A stretch of DNA of 64,000 bases from JBBROS01 sp965217935. GTDB taxonomy: Bacteria; Pseudomonadota; Alphaproteobacteria; Acetobacterales; Acetobacteraceae. Positions 19,731 through 29,070 of the stretch are shown here, piece by piece. The translations under genes and the position numbers were made by a program. The notes beneath the pieces are model-generated. The model searched no databases. It was not told the origin of the DNA and saw nothing but the letters and a program-made list of their open reading frames with translations. The stretch covers positions 3,038,001-3,102,000 of the forward strand of contig OZ244581.1 in NCBI GenBank assembly GCA_965217935.1. Direction: 5' to 3'. Each line of letters opens with the position of its first letter. The first letter of the stretch is position 1.

Positions 19731-20869
19731 CGCAGCCCAAGCCCGCGAGCGATGATCCCGCGCAGGATCTCCCGCGTCCCGCCGCGCAGCGAGAACGACG
19801 GCGCGTGCATGGTGAGGTAGCCCAGCACGGCCGTATAGGCGCGCAGCTCCGCATCCGACGGATCGGGCGGCACGAGGCCCCGGGCGATCTCCGGGATCTC
19901 CTGCTCCAGCAGCGCGCCCAGATCCTTCACCATCGCCGCCTGCAGCGCCGGGTCAGCGCCCTCGGCCAGCATGCCGGCCACCGACCGGGAGAGCCGCCGC
20001 AAGGCGGCGACATGCGCCATCAGCCGCCCCACGGCGATCGCCGCCCGGTCCGACGGGTCAGGTCCAACCACCCGCACCAGCTCGACAAGCAGGGCAAACG
20101 ACGACAGGAACCGCTCCGGACCGCTCCGCTCATAGGCCAGCTCGCCCGTGACTTGCGCCCAGCCGCCGCCCTCGGCGCCCAGCAGCGCGTCCTCGGGCAG
20201 GACCGTGTCCTCGAACGCCACCTCGTTGAAGTGGCGCTCGCCCGTCAGCGCCAGGATGGGGCGGACGGTGATGCCGGGCAGCGTCATGTCGACCAGGAAT
20301 TGACTGAGCCCGCCGTGGCGGTCCTCGCTCGTCCCGGTGCGGCAGAACAGGATCATCGCGTGGCAACGGTCGGCGTTCGTGGTCCAGAGCTTGGCGCCGT
20401 TGACGATCCAGCCGCCCTGCGCCCGCGACGCCCGCGTGCGGACCGATGCGAGGTCCGAGCCTGAATCCGGCTCGCTCATGCCGATGCAGACGAAGCATTC
20501 GCCGGCGGCGATCCGCGGCAGGTAGGCCTGCCGTTGCGCCTCGGTCCCATACCGCAGCAGGTTCGGGCCGCTCTGCCGGTCGGCGATCCAGTGCGCGGCC
20601 ACCGGCGCGCCCGCCGCGAGCATCTCCTCCAGGACGACGTAGCGCTCGAGCGCGCTGCGCTCATGTCCGCCATACTGCTTCGGCCAGGTCATGCCGATCC
20701 AGCCGCGCTCGCCCATCTTGCGGCTGAAGCCGGCATCGAACCCGTTCCAGCTTTGCGCCCTTTGCTCCGGCGAGCGCGCGGCGATCTCGGCGTCTAGGAA
20801 CGCCCGGACCTCGCCGCGCAGACGCTCGGCATGGCCGTCCGATGCCGGCGAGGGAAAGATGAAGGACAT
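19727..20869 (-). CDS. Acyl-CoA dehydrogenase (subunit 1)
   Basis: 380 residues from the ATG at 20869 (MSFIFPSP). ACAD features: GWIGMTWPKQYGG, FVCIGMSEPDSGSDLASVRTRA (FAD/substrate loop), GGWIVNGAKLWTTNAD, then GGTREILRGIIARGLGLR at the C-terminus. It is 11 bases downstream of a second ACAD-like gene, a tandem pattern seen in heteromeric FadE pairs for bulky CoA substrates. Oxidises acyl-CoA with electrons passing to ETF; the ETF-quinone oxidoreductase is also in this window (46.7 kb). Confidence 0.9.
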   Translation of the reverse strand: MSFIFPSPASDGHAERLRGEVRAFLDAEIAARSPEQRAQSWNGFDAGFSRKMGERGWIGMTWPKQYGGHERSALERYVVLEEMLAAGAPVAAHWIADRQSGPNLLRYGTEAQRQAYLPRIAAGECFVCIGMSEPDSGSDLASVRTRASRAQGGWIVNGAKLWTTNADRCHAMILFCRTGTSEDRHGGLSQFLVDMTLPGITVRPILALTGERHFNEVAFEDTVLPEDALLGAEGGGWAQVTGELAYERSGPERFLSSFALLVELVRVVGPDPSDRAAIAVGRLMAHVAALRRLSRSVAGMLAEGADPALQAAMVKDLGALLEQEIPEIARGLVPPDPSDAELRAYTAVLGYLTMHAPSFSLRGGTREILRGIIARGLGLR

Positions 20870-20880
20870 GGGCGCTCCTC

Positions 20881-21927
20881 TCAGGCGTCGATGGCGGTGA
20901 GCTGGGCCCACAGGCCGGGGCCGCCGGAGCTTGCAGCGAGGCGGCCGAGCAGCAGGCTCCATTCAGCCTCGCCGCCCCACTCGTCGCGCCAGGACCAAAG
21001 CCGCCGCGTCAGGACATGCAGGCTGTGCTCGTAGGTGAAGCCGATCGCGCCGTGCACCTGGTGCGCGATCGCGGCGCCGGCCCCTGCGGCCTCGCCCGCG
21101 CGCGCCTTGGCCACCGCCATGCCGGGCAGCCGCAGCCCGGCGGCGAAGGCGTCCGCGCCCATGTCCGCCGCCGCCGCAGCGGCTGCCGCATGGCCGGCCA
21201 GGAGGGCCAGGTTCTGCTGCACCGCCTGGAAGCGCCCGATCGGCTTGCCGAACTGCCGGCGCTCGTTGGCATAGCGCACCGTCATGTCGAGCACCCGTTG
21301 CAGTGCCCCGGCGATCAGCAGCGCCCGGGTGACGGCCCCCGCCGCGCGCGCCTGCACAGGGGAAAGACCCGCCTGCGCGACGTCCGCGGCGGCCAGCTTG
21401 GCGTCGACGATGATCGTGTCCCGCGGTTCGCCCGCGACGTTCCGACCCGGCTCGGCGCGCCAGGTCTCCGGGCGGAGCGCCGCCACGAACGGCTGGCCGC
21501 CGACCGCCGCGACCGCTGCCACGGCGGCGGCTCGGCGGCCCCAGGCGACGCCGCCGGCGCGGCCCTGCAGCCGCCATCCGGCGCCATCCTGGCGGAGCGT
21601 CAATCCGTCTCCGGCGGCCAGGCCCAGCGGCCCCTCCGGCACCTCGAGACCAGCCCCGGCCAGCAGCCAGCCCGCCAGCATCGTCTCGGCCAGGGGCGCC
21701 GGCGCGGCCGCGGCCCCGGCCTGGCGCAGCACGCCCAGCGCCTCGGCCGGCGGCACGCCGAACCCGCCCGCCGCCTCCGGCAACAACGCCTGATGCAGCC
21801 CGGCCTCCTTGATCGCGCCCCAGAGCGCGCCGGGCCAGACCCCGCGCTCCGCGTCCGCCAGCACGTCCTGGGTTGCGTGCGCGGCAAACAGGCGCGCGGC
21901 GGTGTCGTCGAGCAGGCCGTCGTTCAT
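20881..21927 (-). CDS. Acyl-CoA dehydrogenase-like protein (subunit 2)
   Basis: 348 residues starting at ATG 21927, which overlaps the CoA-transferase stop (ATGA). The C-terminal half has RYANERRQFGKPIGRFQAVQQNLA and AIAHQVHGAIGFTYEHSLH, standard ACAD blocks. The N-terminal half is alanine-rich and divergent (LLPEAAGGFGVPPAEAL is recognisable). The short divergent type usually partners a larger ACAD, as here. Which subunit carries the catalytic base cannot be decided by eye. Confidence 0.85.
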   Translation of the reverse strand: MNDGLLDDTAARLFAAHATQDVLADAERGVWPGALWGAIKEAGLHQALLPEAAGGFGVPPAEALGVLRQAGAAAAPAPLAETMLAGWLLAGAGLEVPEGPLGLAAGDGLTLRQDGAGWRLQGRAGGVAWGRRAAAVAAVAAVGGQPFVAALRPETWRAEPGRNVAGEPRDTIIVDAKLAAADVAQAGLSPVQARAAGAVTRALLIAGALQRVLDMTVRYANERRQFGKPIGRFQAVQQNLALLAGHAAAAAAAADMGADAFAAGLRLPGMAVAKARAGEAAGAGAAIAHQVHGAIGFTYEHSLHVLTRRLWSWRDEWGGEAEWSLLLGRLAASSGGPGLWAQLTAIDA

Positions 21928-23141
21928 GGCGCCGCCCCCGGCGGTTCCGCCCACGCGGCCCCGCTCGCGAGCAGGGCGTCGATCCGGTCCACGCCGAACC
22001 CGGCCTCCCGCAGCACTTCGGCGGTATGCTCCCCCAGGCGCGGCGCCAGGCGGGACGGCTCGGGCGGGGTCGCCGACCATTGCCCGGGGACGCGCATCGT
22101 CCGGATCGCGCCCTCGCTCGGGTGCTGCCCGGTTTGGAAGAAGCCGGTGGCGAGCAAATGCGGGTCGTGGAAAATGCTGGCCAGGTCGTGCATGGGCGCC
22201 ACCGGGATGTCGTGCGCGTCCAGCAGCTCGATCCAGGCGCCCGTCGTGCGCCCGCGCATCGTGTCCGTGACGAAGCCGTAGACCGCGTCGATGTTGTCGG
22301 CCCGGCTGGACACGGTGGCGAAGCGCGGGTCGCTGTCCCAGATGTCGGCCCGGCCGATGGCCCGCAGGAAGGCCTGCCACTGCTTGTCGTTGTAGATCAG
22401 CGCGCAGACGTAGCCGTCGGCGGTCGGGTAGGGCCGGCGCTCGCGGGCGAGCTGGCGGCGGTAGCCGGGCGGGCCGAGCGGCGGCTCGAACGTCTGGCCC
22501 TGCATGTGGTCGCCAAGGATGAACTCGGCCATCGTCTCGAACATCGGAACCTCGATCTGCTGCCCCGCCCCCGTTCGCTCCCGCGCGAACAGCGCCGCCG
22601 TTATGGACGACGCGGCGCGCAGCCCCACCGCGCGGTCGGCCATGGCTGACGGCACGTAGCGCGGCGCCTGGCTGCCCGACTCCGTCATCAGCGCCGGGAT
22701 CGCGACGGCGCCCTGGATCAGGTCGTCGTAAGCGGGGCGCGGCGCATAGGGGCCGCTCTGCCCGTAGCCGACGATCGCCATGTAGACGATGCGCGGGTTG
22801 ATCGGGCGGATGTCATCGTAGCCCAGGCCCAGCCGGCGCATCGCCGCCGGGCGCACGCTTGTGACCAGCACATCGGCGGTGCGGCTCAACTCGCGCAGCG
22901 CGGCCTGGCCATCGGGATGCTTGAGGTCAAGCACGACGCCGCGCTTGGAGCGGTTGGCGTTGATGAAGATCGCGCCCATGCCGGGATGGCGCATGGGGCC
23001 GATGCCGCGCACCAGGTCGCCGGATGGCGGCTCGACCTTAATCACGTCCGCGCCGAGGTCGCCCAGGATCATCGTGGCGTATGGCCCCATCAGCACGCTG
23101 GTGAGATCGAGGATGCGCACGCCTCCCAGCGGTCCGGCCAT
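21924..23141 (-). CDS. Family III CoA transferase (CaiB/BaiF)
   Basis: 405 residues. N-terminus GVRILDLTSVLMGPYATMILGDLGADVIKVEPP is the family hallmark; the catalytic Asp lies in the SAMADRAVGL segment (about residue 168). FINANRSKRGVVLDLK and TGFFQTG near the end also fit. GGAGGG precedes the ATG. It is first in the operon, so it probably activates the substrate acid to its CoA thioester ahead of the two dehydrogenases and the hydratase. Confidence 0.92.
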   Translation of the reverse strand: MAGPLGGVRILDLTSVLMGPYATMILGDLGADVIKVEPPSGDLVRGIGPMRHPGMGAIFINANRSKRGVVLDLKHPDGQAALRELSRTADVLVTSVRPAAMRRLGLGYDDIRPINPRIVYMAIVGYGQSGPYAPRPAYDDLIQGAVAIPALMTESGSQAPRYVPSAMADRAVGLRAASSITAALFARERTGAGQQIEVPMFETMAEFILGDHMQGQTFEPPLGPPGYRRQLARERRPYPTADGYVCALIYNDKQWQAFLRAIGRADIWDSDPRFATVSSRADNIDAVYGFVTDTMRGRTTGAWIELLDAHDIPVAPMHDLASIFHDPHLLATGFFQTGQHPSEGAIRTMRVPGQWSATPPEPSRLAPRLGEHTAEVLREAGFGVDRIDALLASGAAWAEPPGAAP

Positions 23142-23168
23142 CTCAGCCCTCCGTTCGCCGGCCGCCGC

Positions 23169-23640
23169 TCATTGCCTGAGCGCCGCCATGCCCTGCTTGC
23201 CGCGCCGGTGGAGGCGCCGCGTCCAGCCGGCGCCGGCATCGCCTGTCACGTCAACGAGCCTGGCACGCCCGGGCGGCGCGAGCGGCCCCATCGCGACCCC
23301 GGCGGCCCTCACGTTCGCAAGATCGCCCGCCTCGGCGTCGTCGGCCGACGTGCAGCCGGCGTGCCCCGACCGGTCAGCGGCTGCGTCCATGGCGGCCTGC
23401 ACGTTCTTCGGCGCCGCCATCCATTTGCGGCCGCCGATCATCTCGGCGGCGACGAAGCTGCCGAAATTCGCCCCGGTGGCGGCGGCACGTGCCGTGCGAG
23501 CCAGGCCGTGAGGCAAGATGGAGGAATGCGGGGCCAGGAACCCGTCGATCGTGCCGCGCGCGGCGGCCTTGCGGACGTCGGGCGTGGAACCCTGCGCCGG
23601 CAGGGCGCCAAGCCTGCGCGCGGCAGGACGGTCACGGCTG
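23169..23640 (-). pseudogene. TRAP transporter solute-binding protein (DctP-like), C-terminal relic
   Basis: The frame reads ALPAQGSTPDVRKAAARGTIDGFLAPHSS, then ILPHGLARTARAAATGANFGSFVAAEMIGG and RKWMAAPKNVQAAMDAA, ending at TGA 23169. This is the C-terminal lobe of a DctP-type periplasmic binding protein. Upstream of about 23640 the match is lost over frameshifts. Together with the permease relic at 9.3 kb it suggests a former TRAP uptake system. Confidence 0.65.
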
Positions 23641-24541
23641 GAAGCGTCCGGCCAAGTGACTTCGATTGCGCGGCAACCGGACGGACATCGGGCGTGCCTT
23701 CCTGCGTGTTTCCTCGTGGGCCCGATCGTCTGCCGAGTTGGTTCAGGTTGTCAATCCAGCCCGCCCGCTATATCGGGCGACCTGATCAGCCTGCACAGTG
23801 CGGTCGCCGTGCCGACGTCCAGCGACGATCCCGTTACGCGCCCCCTCGCGCCCGGTGCCGCATGAACCCAGCTTGGGCAGCTCGACGTCGCATTGACATC
23901 AAGGCCACCTCCGCGGTGGAGGCCGTGGCGCCCTTTTTCCTGCGCGAACGGCGCGGCCGGCATTGCGGGCGGCAGCGCGCACCTGGCCTATTGCGGGCGG
24001 CCGGTTGCCTGCGCAACGTCCTCACCGGCGACAGCGTGACCCTCTGACGCTTGATGCCCGGCCAGAGCGCCATGCGGCGGGCGGGCGACGAGGGCCGCCG
24101 CAGGGTCGACCGTGGCGACGCTCCGCGTTGCGTTCTTGCTCGCCTTCGCCGGTCTCTCACTGGCTGGCACGCAGGCCAAAGTCAGATCGCGCCGGGAGCC
24201 GGTCCAGTCGATGCATCCGCTTCAATCAACCGCACCCCTGCGGCGTGCGACCGGCCTTCACCCAACCCGGACCAGAAGGCCCATCTGAACGGAGACATAC
24301 GGTAAGAAACGGGAACACGGCCGATATGTCGTCGAATTTACCTGAAATCGCCCGGCTTCGTTCCGATGACGGACCGTGCTGGCCGTTTATTGCGTGCGAT
24401 CATGGCGTGCAAGCAAGATTGGACGCGGTAAGCACGTCAGGACTGGCGTATTGCACACAATAAACCGGGGCGCTAACGCGGGGGATTGCTTCGCGCGCAA
24501 TACCAGCACCGCCAGGCAGCCCGTCTGCGGAGCCGAGCTGG
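23641..24541. other. 900-base spacer, no gene identified
   Basis: Only short frames with no recognisable motif. A signal-peptide-like stretch (ATLRVAFLLAFAGLSLAG) begins at 24111 on the plus strand but its frame closes without a domain. AT content rises near 24300-24500. Confidence 0.4.
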
Positions 24542-25224
24542 ATGGGCCCGTTCCTCGCCAGCCTGTCGCATGACGATCTCGCACCCGCCACCTTGCGCGG
24601 CTACCGATACGACCTGCGCCACCTTCTCGCTTGGCATGGCACCGTCCAGCGCACGCCTTTCACCATCGAGGGCTTGGCCGAGTACGAACTGATCGCCTAG
24701 CGCCAGTAAATGGTTGCCGCCGGGCACTGGCCGGCGACGGTCAACCGCCGTCTGGAGGCCTTGCGCCGGCTTTGCCGGTGGGCGCGCGGAATCGGCGCCC
24801 TAGACGCCGATGCCGCTGGCAACGTTCGGCCGATGCGCACTGTCCGGAAGTGTCAGCCGGTTGGCCTGACCGATATCGAGGCGCACGCTCTGTTGCGGAC
24901 TGCCGGCGCCTCTTCCCACGGCCTGGCGCCACGAAACTATGCGCTGGTGCAGATCATGCTCCAGGCCGGGCTGCGTGTCGGCAAGGTGGCGGCCCTGACG
25001 GTCGTCGCCATCAGCATGAACGACCGCTCCGGCAGCGTCCGCACCCGTCAAGGCAAGGGGCTCAAGGCGCGCGACGTGCCGCTGAACGCCACGGCGCGCC
25101 GCGCAGCCAGGCAGCACCTCGATTATCGGACGGCGGCGGGATCTGCGGCGCTGTTCACCAGCAGCCGGGAGACCACGATGCCGGTGCGCACTGTCCAGGC
25201 CGTGATCGCCAGCCTCGCCCGGCG
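24542..25224 (+). pseudogene. Tyrosine recombinase (TnpI-like) with two stops, 3' deleted
   Basis: SAM-like N-terminal domain (DDLAPATLRGYRYDLRHLLAWHG), stops TAG at 24698 and TAA at 24707, then in the same frame WPATVNRRLEALRRLCRWARG and the first catalytic-Arg block RNYALVQIMLQAGLRVGKVAALT. The C-terminal H-x-x-R and Tyr are absent: the gene fuses near 25225 to Tn3 transposase text. A tyrosine recombinase beside a Tn3 transposase is the layout of TnpI-type (Tn4430-like) transposons. Confidence 0.75.
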
Positions 25225-25731
25225 CGCGTGCGCATCGAGGATCTCCTGCAGGACGTCGACGAGTGGTGCGGCTTCGTCCGCGCCTTTCAGCCGCTCGGCG
25301 GCTACCAGCCCCGCGGCGGCGACCCCCATCGCTCGCTGCTCGCCACCCTGATCGCGCACGGCACCAACCTCGGCCTCGCCGCCATGAGCCAGAGCGTCGA
25401 CAGCATGACCGCCGAGGCCCTGCAGGACACCAGCCGATGGTTCCTGCGCCCGGCCACGCTCAAGGCAGGCAACGCCGTCCTGGTCGACCATCACCACGGC
25501 CTGAAGCTCAGCGGTGTCTGGGGCGATGGCAGCCGCTCCTCCTCCGATGGCCAGCGCTTCGTAGTCGAACGTGACAGCCTGCTCGGCAGCGTCTACCCGC
25601 GCTACTTCGGCTACTACGACCGGGCGTTGGCGCTTTACGCCCACACTTCCGACCAGCACAGCGTCTATGCCATCCAGGCCATCTCCTGCGCGCCGCGCAA
25701 GGCCGGCTACGCGCTCGGCGGCATCCTCGAC

Positions 25732-25761
25732 GTCGCACGCCCGCGTGCGCAAGCGCACGAC
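25732..25761 (+). repeat. Hairpin element epsilon inside the Tn3 transposase
   Basis: Family members read ILDNDTALAIR here; this copy has about 27-30 extra in-frame bases. They form two palindromes: CGCACGC-CC-GCGTGCG and GTGCGC-AA-GCGCAC, overlapping end to end. No second copy was seen in the window. Confidence 0.65.
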
Positions 25762-26107
25762 GACACCGCGCTGGCGATCCGTAAACATACCTCCGATACC
25801 CACGGCTTCACCGAGCACCTGTTTGGACTTTGCGCGCTCCTCGGCATAGCCTTCATGCCGCGGCTGAAGGATCTGCCCGACCAGGTGCTCAGCCGCATCG
25901 ACCGCGACGCCGACTACGGCGCGCTGCAGCCGCTGCTGCGCGGCCGCATCAACGTCGAGCTCATCCTGGAGCAGTGGGACCAGCTTGTGCGGCTTGCAGC
26001 CTCGCTGAAGGACCGGCTGACCCCGGCCCGCGTCGTTATGCAACGCCAACGCCTCGGACCGGCTGGCCGGCGCCCTGAGCCAGCTCGGGCGATTGATGAA
26101 GACGCTG

Positions 26108-26113
26108 CACATA
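26108..26113 (+). repeat. CACATA, left flank copy
   Basis: CACATA occurs directly left of the inserted recombinase element and again at 28213-28218 directly right. Removing the element plus one copy rejoins the Tn3 frame as KTLHINLRCIQEEPLRD. It is either a target duplication or the 6-bp crossover of a tyrosine-recombinase element. Confidence 0.8.
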
Positions 26114-28212
26114 TATGTTACTTGGAATCAATCCTGGTCCGGCATCATCCGCCATCGGAGGGAGCATGGCCGCAACCACCGCGGTGTCGCTACAGGAGCG
26201 CTGGCCTGTCCTGGCCGCGGTGCCGCCCGCGATCGTGAGGCTTCGCATACGGTCAGATTTGGGCGCGGCAGCGCGCACGCTCGACGCCTACGCCCGGGGC
26301 CTCTTCGAATAGCTGGCGTTTTGCGCCGATCTTGGGACTGATCCGATACAGGCCAGGCGCGAGCACATCGCCCGCTTCGTCCGCCATCTCGTCGAGCGCC
26401 CGGCGCGGCACGCAGGCGCCGCCCCTTCCTTCTCCGGTTGCCCCTGCTTGTCCAACGCCACCGTGCAGCAGCGGCTCACCGCCGTCCGCTTGTTCCACGA
26501 CTACCTGGTGGAGGAGGGCCTACGCGACAGCAACCCGGTCGGCCGCGGCGGGTATGCGCCCGCTACCCGCGCCCAGGCAGGAAGTGGGGACAACCGGCGA
26601 GGGCTGATCCCGCGCCAGACGCGGCTGCCCTGGATCGTGGGGGAGGCGGACTGGCGCGCCATTCTGGAGGCGGCCCGCGGCGAGCCGATCCGCAACCGGA
26701 CCATGCTCGCCCTTGGCTACGACGCGGGCTTGCGGCGCGAGGAGCTGTGCAGCTTGCGCACCGACGACCTCGATCCCGGACACCGGCCGCTGCGCGTACG
26801 CGCCGAGACCACCAAGGGACGGCGCGAGCGCGTGGCGCCGTATTCCGCCGCGGGCGGCGAACTGCTGCGCCACTACCTTTTGCACCGGGCCGGGATCAGC
26901 CGGGCGCGCGGGCCGCTATTCCTGTCGAAGTCGCGGCGCAACCATGCAGAGCCGATCACCTCCTGAACCTGGTCCAAGGTGGTGCGCCGCATCGCGCTTG
27001 CGGCCGGCGTGCCGCGCTTTGGCACCCACACGCTGCGCCACCTCTGCCTCACCGACCTCGCCCGCGCGGGATGGGAGCTGCACGCCATTGCCACCTTCGC
27101 CGGGCACCGCGACCCGGCGACCACCATGCAGTACGTCCACCTCTCCGGCCGCGAGCTCGCCGGCAAGCTTGCGCGCGGCATGGCGCCGATCCACGACTGG
27201 CGCGTCGCCATGCTGGCCGGAGCCGATCTGGCAGGCCACGCATGACCGCGCCTGCATCGCCGCCGCTGCTCGACGACACAGGCTTCGACCGCACGCCGGC
27301 GCTGTTGCCGGGCGAGCGCGAGGCGCTGACGTTTCTCGGTTGGCAGCTCCGCCGCTGTCGGAACTACGATCCGGGCTTGCCTGGATGGGACGCCATCGGC
27401 CGGCTGCTGGCGCCGCTCGACGCCGCCCGGCTCGCCATACGCGACCGGCCCGACAACTTGCTCCATCGCCGTTCGGCGCTGGACGCGGCCGCGCTCGTGC
27501 TGTCCCGCTGCGCGGAGGAGGGTGCCGCCTACTGGGGTTGGTCCGAGGAGGACTGGGTGCGGCTGATCGGCGAAGATCGCCATGCCTTTGCCAGGCCCTG
27601 GCCGAGTTGGGTGGACGCGACCGTGCGGCCCTACGTTGCCGCCTATGGCTACCTGCTCTGCGGCTTCGGCGCGTTCCATCGGCTCGGCGCCTTCAACCGC
27701 CTCACGCTCGCCGAGCGCGTGTTCGGCCGTGCGGCGGTCGGCAGTGCCCTCGGCGCCGTGTTCTCGACGCTGGAGAACTGGGGATACCAGAAGGCGGGCA
27801 CGGACGCAGGCTACTTCGCGCGCAATGTGCGCACCATCGAGGTGCTGATCGACCGCGGCGCGGCGCTCGACGGCTCGGCGGCGGCGGGGGTGCCGTGGCA
27901 GCACTACGACCTCGGCCACGGCTACTGCAGCTACACCTTCTTCGAGCAGTGCCCGCACCGGATGGCCTGCGCCCGCTGCGACTTCTACGTGCCGAAGCCG
28001 AGCAGCAAGGCGCAGCTTCTTGAGGCTAGGGCCGACGTGGACCGCAGGCTGGCGCTGGTCCCGCTCACTGATGGCGAGCGCGCCGCCGTGGAGCAGGACC
28101 AGCAGGCGCTCAGCAAGCTTCTCGACGGCCTGGCCAACACGCCGACCCCAGCGGGCCCGACGCCGCGCGAGATCGCGGCGCGGCCTCCGCATTCCTCTTG
28201 TCAGCCATATTC
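26114..28212 (+). mobile_element. Two-gene tyrosine-recombinase element (Tn554-like) nested in Tn3 tnpA
   Basis: A 2099-bp insertion flanked by CACATA. It contains a site-specific recombinase gene (26166-27245) and a second gene (27242) whose C-terminus carries the cysteine-rich CSYTFFEQCPHRMACARC block of the third recombinase of Tn554-type elements. Ends are imperfectly inverted (TATG at the left, CATA at the right). Tn554-type units normally carry three genes; a first gene is absent. Confidence 0.7.
26166..27245 (+). pseudogene. Tyrosine recombinase with two in-frame stops
   Basis: One frame from ATG 26166 to TGA 27245, interrupted by TAG at 26310-26312 and TGA at 26964-26966. Catalytic blocks are otherwise all present: RTMLALGYDAGLRREELCSL (first Arg), THTLRHLCLTDLARAG (His-x-x-Arg), FAGHRDPATTMQYVHLS (His and catalytic Tyr). 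The TGA falls where relatives keep Trp (ITxWTWSKVVRR). Its end overlaps the next gene's ATG. Confidence 0.8.
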
Positions 28213-28219
28213 CACATAA
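27242..28219 (+). CDS. Tn554-type third recombinase lacking its catalytic core
   Basis: 325 residues from the ATG overlapping the upstream stop. Residues 1-165 resemble the N-terminal arm-binding part of the long (about 650-700 residue) recombinases of these elements (GWDAIGRLLAPLDAARLAIRDRPDN). From about residue 190 the text jumps to the C-terminal tail: DAGYFARNVRTIEVLIDRGAALDG, then a probable zinc-binding CSYTFFEQCPHRMACARCDFY and PLTDGERAAVEQDQQAL. No Arg...His-x-x-Arg...Tyr set is present between them, so an in-frame deletion of the catalytic domain seems likely. The stop TAA lies across the right junction, so the terminal codons come from flanking Tn3 DNA. Confidence 0.65.
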   Translation: MTAPASPPLLDDTGFDRTPALLPGEREALTFLGWQLRRCRNYDPGLPGWDAIGRLLAPLDAARLAIRDRPDNLLHRRSALDAAALVLSRCAEEGAAYWGWSEEDWVRLIGEDRHAFARPWPSWVDATVRPYVAAYGYLLCGFGAFHRLGAFNRLTLAERVFGRAAVGSALGAVFSTLENWGYQKAGTDAGYFARNVRTIEVLIDRGAALDGSAAAGVPWQHYDLGHGYCSYTFFEQCPHRMACARCDFYVPKPSSKAQLLEARADVDRRLALVPLTDGERAAVEQDQQALSKLLDGLANTPTPAGPTPREIAARPPHSSCQPYST

Positions 28220-28587
28220 ATCTGCGTTGCATTCAGGAAGAGCCGCTCCGCGACGCCATCCAGCTGCAGCTCAACCGCGGCAAGTTCCGCCACATCCTCG
28301 CCAAGTCGCTGTTTTTCGCCAACTGGGGCAGCTTCCGTTCCGGCGGCTACGAGGAGGTGATGAACGAGGCCAGTTGCCTCAGTCTGCTGTCCAACGCAGT
28401 CCTGGTCTGGAACGCCGTGCACATCACCCGCATCGTCGACCAACTCCGCGCTGCCGGCCACGAGGTGCGCGGCGAGGACCTGGCCCGCGTCTCACCCCTA
28501 ACGCACGCCCACGCCATCGCGAATGGCAGCTACTTCCAGTCGCCGCGCCGGCGTGTCGAGGCAGCGCCCGAACCCGTCATGGCCTGA
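28213..28587 (+). pseudogene. Tn3-family transposase, C-terminal fragment
   Basis: Continues the interrupted tnpA: IQEEPLRDAIQLQLNRGKFRHILAKSLFFANWGSFRSGGYEEVMNEASCLSLLSNAVLVWN, through GEDLARVSPLTHAHAIANG to the natural stop at 28587. The catalytic Glu region (near the NAVLVWN segment) is preserved. Confidence 0.85.
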
Positions 28588-28604
28588 GCCGAAGAAGCCC
28601 ACGT

Positions 28605-29033
28605 ATGCCGAACGCCGGCCCCGTAAACTGGCAGCCCATTGGCCAAATGCCACTGGTCGCGAGCATGATCCACGGCTCGTTGGACGACACCAGTAAGCAC
28701 CTCCAAACGTTGACCGAGGCGCGAACTCAGCCGCATGTCTTGGATGACGCCACGATTGACCGGGTCGAACAGGTCCACACCGGGCAGATGGACTTCATCG
28801 ACATCTACACCCAGCAGATCAGCTGCTGGCGGACGGAAAAGCCGTCAGCCGATCGAACACGCGAACTGGACCGCATGGGGGCACAGAACGCCCATTCGCG
28901 GGCCGTGACGGCCGATGTCCTCGCGTTGGCATCCGAGCTACGCGATGGAACCATCGAGCGTGTCTTGGCCATGACCGACGCCGAACTCGGCTTGCACGCC
29001 CTTCTCACAAACCGGCAGTCAGGCCGCCGCTAA
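28605..29033 (+). CDS. Hypothetical protein, 142 residues
   Basis: Starts at ATG 28605, 17 bases after the Tn3 transposase stop. The protein is soluble, moderately acidic and largely helical in appearance (LDDTSKHLQTLTEARTQPHVLDDATIDRVEQVH). I recognise no family. It may be a passenger gene of the Tn3-type transposon or a residual chromosomal gene. Codon use matches GC-rich coding sequence, which supports it being translated. Confidence 0.55.
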   Translation: MPNAGPVNWQPIGQMPLVASMIHGSLDDTSKHLQTLTEARTQPHVLDDATIDRVEQVHTGQMDFIDIYTQQISCWRTEKPSADRTRELDRMGAQNAHSRAVTADVLALASELRDGTIERVLAMTDAELGLHALLTNRQSGRR

Positions 29034-29070
29034 CTCGACCCTCAACATTGCGTCCAATACCGCTACCCTG

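Larger units (their letters stand above)
25225..26113 (+). pseudogene. Tn3-family transposase, internal fragment
   Basis: RVRIEDLLQDVDEWCGFVRAFQPLGGYQPRGGDPHRSLLATLIAHGTNLGLAAM through DHHHGLKLSGVWGDGSRSSSDGQRF and HGFTEHLFGLCALLGIAFMPRLKDL is the DDE core of a Tn3 TnpA. The first several hundred residues are missing. A frameshift lies near 26040, and the gene is interrupted at 26113 by the inserted recombinase element; it resumes at 28213. An extra 9-10 codons (VARPRAQAHD) are present after ILD at 25732 relative to the family. Confidence 0.85.

Noticed and set aside
8569..26966. Stop-codon reassignment or recoding, since several genes are broken only by stops
   Set aside because: All three stop codons occur as interruptions, only in decayed or mobile genes, while every housekeeping gene uses normal stops. 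Decay is simpler.
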